Shown: piece by piece, positions 58,890 through 64,000 of the stretch
Numbering within the stretch: the stretch's first letter is position 1
Layout of the letters: the number at the start of each line of letters is the position of its first letter
Source of the DNA: Metellina segmentata
Lineage: Eukaryota; Arthropoda; Arachnida; Araneae; Tetragnathidae
Assembly (NCBI GenBank): GCA_947359465.1
Contig: OX375873.1
Location: 72,790,278 to 72,854,277, forward strand
Reading direction: 5' to 3'
DNA: 64,000 nucleotides
Made by a program: the position numbers and the translations under genes
The notes under the pieces: generated by a model
The model's database searches: none
What the model was told of the DNA's origin: nothing
The model's input: only the letters and a program-made list of their open reading frames with translations

Positions 58890-59224
58890 TCATTCTGAGG
58901 CAACCACACAACGGGCTATTGGTGACACGGTTCGGGATCAATCCTGGATTACGAGGACTGAATCTCGAAATTTTGAACCACTCAGATGACGAGACCAAGG
59001 CCTGAGCTTAGTGTTTCTGGGTAGGTAGTTGAACTTACGTCGCATTGAGGCACGCAATTTCCTATTAATTTCCACTCCACCGACGTGTGGATATTTGAGA
59101 ATACGGGAGATTTAAATCGCACCAACCTTCACGTGAGCGAAGATCTTTCGTTGAACGGAGTTTCGAATTAGTTACCCTCAGGTTGCAAATCCGTGACTCT
59201 ACCAACTGGGCTATTTATGCCCTA
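58890..59224 (-). mobile_element. tRNA-derived SINE, copy S6 (possibly two nested pieces)
   Basis: On the minus strand the head is the clearest tRNA-like one in the window. It has an A-box in aatagcccagttggtagagt, then ttgcaacctgagggtaac and B-box taattcgaaactccg. The tail reads ...ccgttgtgtggttgcctcag. A second tail-like sequence (cctcaatgcgacgtaag, at 59030-59050) sits inside. Either one SINE landed in another or two fragments are joined. Confidence 0.8.
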
Positions 59225-59504
59225 CATGGGAATTGTGGATCAAAATATAGTCCCCTGGAGCAAGAACGTTTTCCGGCGATTCATTGTGTCTTCTAAAATA
59301 ATTTCTTGGAATCTTAATCTTGAAAGTTTTTACAACGCTTGGCTTTCAAAATCTCACTATTTCATTGCCTGGCTGGTGCCTGTTCCTTTTCGAAGACTAT
59401 ACCTACTGCCCTTTTTCATCCTATACTGCTGGCGAGAGGTTTGAAGACATCAGTGAATATTTATGAACGCCAAGACCACCATTGCCACAGAATCCAATGA
59501 TGAT
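59225..59504. other. Spacer between head-to-head SINEs
   Basis: Contains an open stretch (59193-59444) with no recognisable domain. Confidence 0.4.
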
Positions 59505-59507
59505 GAC

Positions 59508-59795
59508 CATTGTTGCACCTGTGGAGGATAAACGGATTAGTAATCGAAGAGTTGCCTGTTCGAAACTGTCCAACCAAACCAAAGACCATCATGTACACAG
59601 GGGCTAAATACATCATGTCCTCAAATATCCTCATGTTCGAAAGTGTAGAAGTAAGTAGAGTGAGCTACCACCTCAGTTATTGACCTCGTCATCTGACCTT
59701 GGTTAAAAATTACGCGGTGTTGTCCTCAGACATTTCTCTTCGAATGGACTCCGGACCGTTGCCTGATTTGTTGTTCCATTTCAGAGTCAATTATC
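59508..59795 (+). mobile_element. tRNA-derived SINE, copy S7
   Basis: Plus-strand copy. The head has gttgcacctgtggaggataa, then gttgcctgttcgaaactgtc (B-box). The body includes atgtcctcaaatatcctcat and gacctcgtcatctgacc, and the tail is diverged. Opposite in orientation to S6. Confidence 0.78.
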
Positions 59796-59799
59796 TACT

Positions 59800-61205
59800 T
59801 ACCTTCTTAAGGCCGCTGATCTCCTTCCATTAAAATCTGGAATTCGTCAAGTCGAGCAATCAGAGGTCTCTTCATTGCAATTAATTACATTAAAATTTTT
59901 GCAAAATCAGAGCATTAAATATCAAATGATTATTGAGGTGAATTATAAAGTTTTTACAAAAATGAATATGTTACATATGGTATTGTTAAAGTACAGATAT
60001 AAAAATAAACTCGTGAGCTTCAATAGCAGAGTTGATGTAAGTCATTTAGATGAAAATGGTTAGAAATAATCCCACAATGGACGTAATAAAAAGTATTTTG
60101 TGTGAACAGATGGTGGTTAATGAGTAACTTAAGGTTACATTTAATGAAACATAAAGAAATCGAAGTAGTTATTTTGATACCTCTTCCTAAACATTTCTAA
60201 ATGTTAAATTTTGATTAGAATTATCATAAGCTCTTCTGGAATTCATAATGAAGAGCGTTTTTATAATGCATAACATTATAGAACAAACACTTGAGAATTA
60301 TTCATTTCTAATAAAATTCAGCAGCAAAATAAATATTGAGTTTATAATTTATATATGAAAAATGTTAATTACTTTATTTCTCTTGCAATTTGACAAAAGC
60401 AAGGAAAGTCCAGGAACGTAAAAATGATAATTAGAGTGCACTAAAGCCTGCAATCTCCAAAAAATAAAGAACTTCTAAGCCACTTTTGTTTTGAGCGGCT
60501 AGCTCTGCTTAGATTAAAATTTGTGTTGGTCTATGATCTTCCAGGAGGCAGTCATAAAAACCTGCAACTCGTTTCTGTCAAAAGCAATAAAAAGAATGTA
60601 ACCTAAATGAAAAAAAATTCTTCCACAGTAAGAAGGCACATTTTTTTCACCGTTCAAGATACGCTATAAAAATTCAGATAATTCAGTTCGAAAAAATCTA
60701 AGAGTAATTTTACGGTGAGTTTCTTTTACGATCTGCCCTGGTAGTAAATATATGCTATTTTTATCATAGTAATATATTGGAAAGCTAGCATTTCAACCTG
60801 TTGAAATTAGTAGATACCCTGTGTGTAATTGCGGAGTGGGAAACTAATTATCACAACTTTTCCGTTCATAGATAAGCGAGCTATTAAATTTATAGGGTCC
60901 TAGAAGATATTTAATTCATCATTTCACATTTCGACATTTGTACCTAGTAAGGCGAAAATAATTTGACTCGAATATATTAGACCGGTTCCATTGGTACCTT
61001 ATCTAATATTCAAATTTTTATCTAAACTTTTCGGGACAGATTTTTATATTTAATTTGGTTAATATTTGTTTGGTTTTAAGAAAATAAAAACTGAGAGATG
61101 GGTTTTAGTACTTTATGTGTTTTAGATAACCACGGGTCAAACGGTTATTTTGTTCTTAAATATTTACCAAAAATGTGTTGAAGTTTTTTATTAAAAAATC
61201 ATAAG
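59800..61205. other. No gene seen
   Basis: AT-rich with one 62-codon frame (59875-60063) lacking any domain. No repeat recognised. Confidence 0.5.
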
Positions 61206-61209
61206 CAGA

Positions 61210-61765
61210 TACCATAACCTACAATAATGGACCGGACATCAGCGGATTTGCATGTTTGTTTGGGGTTTTTTGAGTTATGGCCTGGGACCTTTGTTCCTGG
61301 CTGTTCCATGTTGTTCCTGGTAAATTGAACAACGACGCCTACATGAACATTTTAGACAGTCAGGTTCTTTATAAGCTCTGGCAATTTTATGGAAAAGACA
61401 AATGTCACTTCCAGGACGACAACGCTTCATGCATGTTGCAGCCTCTGTCAAGCAGTGGTATAGATATATGGGTGTAAAACGTCTTCCCTGGCCTGTCCAG
61501 AGTCCCGACCTAAATCCCATATAACATTTGTGGAGCGAGTTGGAGCGACGCTTACGGACCAGGGAACCACGTCCGAAATCTACTGCTGAGTTCGAGACAT
61601 TCTTGCAGCAGGAATGGACACAAATACCCGTAGTTGTGTAATAAAACCTTGTTGAAAGTATGCCCAGAAGGGTTGCTAGTGTAGTTGCAGCACGTGGGGT
61701 ACCATCCCCCTATTGAAGCATGTATTATTTCCCTTATACATTCACATCTTACTGTCGGCCAGCTT
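61210..61765 (+). mobile_element. Half-transposase Tc1-like element, copy C
   Basis: Left end aacctacaataatggaccgg resembles the inverted repeat of copy D. The right end is degenerate (tactgtcggccagctttcg). The body encodes only the C-terminal half of a transposase. Copy C lacks the 191-bp insertion found in copy D. Confidence 0.7.
61277..61720 (+). pseudogene. Tc1-like (DD34E) transposase, C-terminal half, copy C
   Basis: Reads MAWDLCSW..., then DAYMNILDSQVLYKLWQFYG, then KDKCHFQDDNASC (second catalytic Asp). After a frame change it gives VKRLPWPVQSPDLNPI, followed by a TAA exactly where the catalytic Glu should be. It then reads HLWSELERRLRTREPRPKST. The DNA-binding domain and first Asp region are absent. 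Confidence 0.8.
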
Positions 61766-61769
61766 TCGT

Positions 61770-62115
61770 TTAATAACGAAACACCTCGTCTTAACAATCA
61801 CCAGAATGTTTAAAGGGTACTATAATCCAAATCTGATGCATGAAACGTGGTGCACCAAATCGTAACCCTCTGGTGGCTGTATCGACAGATTTTCTGTCTG
61901 CCATAGGAAATTAAAAAGTGTTATTCTTATTTACTAGATTACTAATAGAATACGTTTTTGTTTGTCTGCATTTCCAATATTTTGGTTTAATTGCATTCTA
62001 GCTTTTAACCAGCTGAGTAATTTATGTAATTTGATTTTAATAAACTTCTTTCAATACTCTGTATTTGCGGAACGCGAAAATTACATCACAACAATGCATG
62101 CACTCTTACGCATAC
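61770..62115. other. Spacer between inverted Tc1-like copies
   Basis: No gene or repeat recognised between copies C and D. Confidence 0.5.
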
Positions 62116-62199
62116 ATTACCCTACAATAATAGACCGGACAGCAAGATTTAATGGTACAAGGGAAATAATACATGACTTAATAGGAAGATGGTCCTACA

Positions 62200-62800
62200 C
62201 ATGCTGCAATTACATGAGCAACTCTTCTGGGCATACTTTCAGCAAGGTTTTGATACACAGCGATGGGTATTTGTGTCCATTCCTGCTGTAAGAATGTCGC
62301 CAGCTCTGCTGTAGATTTCGGACGTGATTCCCTGGTCCTTAAGCGTCACTCTAACTCGTCCCACAAATGTTCTATGGGGTTCAGGTCGGGGCTCTGAGTA
62401 TGCCGGGGAAGACGTTTTACGTTCATATCTTGATACTAATGCTTGACAGAGCCTGTAACATGACATCGAGCGTTGTTGTCATGGAAGTAACGGAACGGAC
62501 GCATCAATTACGGAGTACCTTGCAGAGAACTGCGAACCTCCACATCAGAATTAATGAAGAATTTATTGATTGTAAACTTAAAAATGAGGGGAGAAAGTTA
62601 AAGGTAGTGACAATGCACTATGAAAAAGGTAAATAATTTAGATAGACGATATAATTTAATAATTGGTACGATTAGGAGTCCGATGGAAGTAACATTCGTC
62701 CATTCTATAAAATTGCCAGAGCGTAGGAAGAACCTGATTGTTTAAAACGTTTATGTAAATTTGACCAGGAACAACATGCAAAGGTCCCAGGCCATACCAC
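62200..62800 (-). pseudogene. Tc1-like (DD34E) transposase, C-terminal half, copy D
   Basis: On the minus strand YGLGPLHVVPGQIYINVLNN then PTLWQFYRMDECYFH is cut by an insertion (62492-62682). It resumes at DNNARCHV, where the second catalytic Asp is Asn. It continues with one stop through VKRLPRHTQSPDLNPIEHLW, which retains the catalytic Glu. The spacing to Glu is 34, as expected for Tc1. Later frameshifts break the C-terminus. Confidence 0.78.
62481..62693. repeat. 191-bp insertion flanked by 11-bp direct repeats
   Basis: ATGGAAGTAAC occurs at 62481-62491 and 62683-62693, bracketing 191 bases absent from copy C at the same place (gtcacttccagg uninterrupted in copy C). The insert carries no transposase, poly-A or inverted ends that I can see. 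It includes an open stretch ending ...MHYEKG followed by gtaaat. Confidence 0.8.
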
Positions 62801-62879
62801 GAAAATCACCCCCATACAAGTAGTCGGATTTCATGCAAATCCGCTGGCGTCCGGCCCATTATTGCAGGGTAGTGTATAA

Positions 62880-63000
62880 GCCTTCCTACATAACACACAG
62901 CTGAGAATACGAGAACAACAAACGAGTAACCAATTAATATTTTCATACATGCATGAAATATTTTTTCACCATTATGGATTTGAAGTAATGCACCTGAGTT
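62880..63000. other. No gene seen
   Basis: Short AT-rich spacer. Confidence 0.5.
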
Positions 63001-63002
63001 AC

Positions 63003-63711
63003 GGGAGTCCGGGACTCAAAATTCTAAAATCTCTAATTTTAAAGTGTTTGTTCTTGAATTTTTTTTATAGGTATACATTGTATTTTGCAATTATAATAAC
63101 TATTTTACGTTAACTTTTACTTAAACTTTAAGATTTTTATATTAAAATTAAAACACGTCAAAATTTTGACCTTGTGCAAAATTGATATATCTTAAAATAC
63201 TTGATAACAAATCACTTCATTTTTGCCCATTAATTAACTCCTCTAAGTTCATACTATAAAATGTCTTCGTAATTTTTGGTTAAAACAAATAGAAAAACTA
63301 AAAAAATATATTTTGTTCAAAATCTACATAAAACACATAGTATACAAAAAAAATATGTTGCAATTGCTGAAAACAAAATAAAAAAATATGTTTGAAAAGT
63401 ACTTTTTTAAAATATCATTCATTTATGACAAGTAGTTTTTAAGTTGTATCCATTTTTTCACTATTGAAATCCCATTTAACACAAAAGGAGAAAAAGAGCG
63501 TTTAAAATTATGTTGTCTCGTTTGATTTGCAGCTGTCATGTTTATAAAAAGTTGAAAATTTCCGGTTCTATGATGGTAGAAAAAAAATTTAGGTGTCGTT
63601 GTATTCAGAAATATCTATCTATATTAGGTTTTAAGATAATTTATTATAATTTATTTATATTATATTTTCAGAAAAAAATAGACTTTATTTTCATTTTGTA
63701 AGTCCCAGACT
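63003..63711. mobile_element. Possible diverged third copy of the GGGGGTCCGG element
   Basis: Starts gggagtccgggactcaa and ends ttgtaagtcccagacttg, a weaker version of the inverted repeats of the 36195 and 37610 elements, at a similar length (about 709 bases) and with similar AT-rich content. TTAA flanks are not preserved and internal alignment is poor. Confidence 0.35.
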
Positions 63712-64000
63712 TGTGTCTTTAGGAACTTGTAGTTCAATTTTCGATCATAGAAATGTTTGAGTTTTAAATGTATTTGGTTATAATATTTTTTATTTATTTC
63801 ATGTTGGGAGAATTAACCAGTAAGTTTAAGTCCAGCGTGATATGATCCACTGTAAAATTTTCACTTCTCTTTTATTGCACAAAAACTTCAATTTTCAGCC
63901 TCGACCTTTTTATCAAAGAGTTTATATGATCTGTTGACGTAGAATCAATAGTGTCACTGCATTCATAAACGACACTACTGAATTTCGGTACATACAGATA
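63712..64000. other. No gene seen
   Basis: AT-rich to the window edge. Confidence 0.5.

Larger units (their letters stand above)
62118..62871 (-). mobile_element. Half-transposase Tc1-like element, copy D, TIR to TIR
   Basis: Terminal inverted repeats TACCCTACAATAATAGACCG (from 62118) and TACCCTGCAATAATGGGCCG (complement, to 62871) match at 20 of 23 positions over their length. They include TA, the usual Tc1 target. The 754-base element holds only the C-terminal half of a transposase, so it is an internally deleted derivative of a larger element. It is opposite in direction to copy C. Confidence 0.8.

Noticed and set aside
59160..59222. tRNA gene on the minus strand
   Set aside because: A and B boxes are present but the cloverleaf is degenerate and the sequence is the head of a dispersed SINE.
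1..64000. CRISPR arrays, operons, phage or integron systems
   Set aside because: No regularly spaced direct repeats with unique spacers and no prokaryotic gene organisation; the tandem arrays present have no spacers.

Overview
The window looks like intergenic and intronic DNA of a large, AT-rich arthropod genome, most likely a spider. This is an inference. It rests on an arthropod-type nicotinic acetylcholine receptor exon, abundant Tc1/mariner, piggyBac, hAT, Helitron-like and tRNA-derived SINE copies, and very low gene density. There is no bacterial-style operon, CRISPR array or rRNA. Only one host gene is supported: the first coding exon of a nicotinic acetylcholine receptor subunit on the minus strand (31357-31575), with a consensus splice donor and a CpG-richer 5' flank. 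Its remaining exons were not found in the 31 kb downstream on the minus strand.

Layout. 0.6-4 kb: a decayed Tc1-like element (A), a copy of an unclassified repeat here called family E, and a Tc1-like C-terminal fragment. 5.2-5.6 kb: a GC-rich island between TA repeats. 7.2-8.5 kb: a SINE and a 500-bp direct duplication. 9.8-12.1 kb: a second family E copy and a LINE tail. 20.0-20.7 kb: a 156-bp tandem repeat that stays open in one frame. 20.9-27.5 kb: SINEs, one head-to-head SINE pair, a TC...TTAG Helitron-like element, hairpins and an unrecognised minus-strand pseudogene. 29.3-30.5 kb: an unclassified 1.16-kb repeat (family D). 31.4 kb: the receptor exon. 36.2-38.3 kb: two 730-bp TTAA-flanked elements in mirror orientation.

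38.7-42.4 kb holds an almost new Ty3/gypsy-type LTR retrotransposon whose 368-bp LTRs differ at one position, but which lacks reverse transcriptase and RNase H. A DD41D mariner-type element (42.4-43.6 kb) and Tc1-like copy B (44.1-45.5 kb) follow. 48.1 kb: a 22-bp minisatellite. 48.8-50 kb: a hAT fossil. 50.5-51.7 kb: a third family E copy. 52.3-55.4 kb: a second family D copy split by a 1,964-bp piggyBac element. 56.8 kb: a piggyBac-like MITE. 58.9-59.8 kb: a second head-to-head SINE pair. 61.2-62.9 kb: two half-transposase Tc1-like elements in opposite orientation, one carrying a further 191-bp insertion flanked by 11-bp direct repeats.

Nothing here acts as a pathway. The interest lies in transposon biology: a nonautonomous LTR element that probably moved recently using proteins supplied by relatives, internally deleted DNA transposons, and nested insertions whose empty sites survive in sister copies. 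Repeat boundaries given to the nearest 5-20 bases were found by eye.
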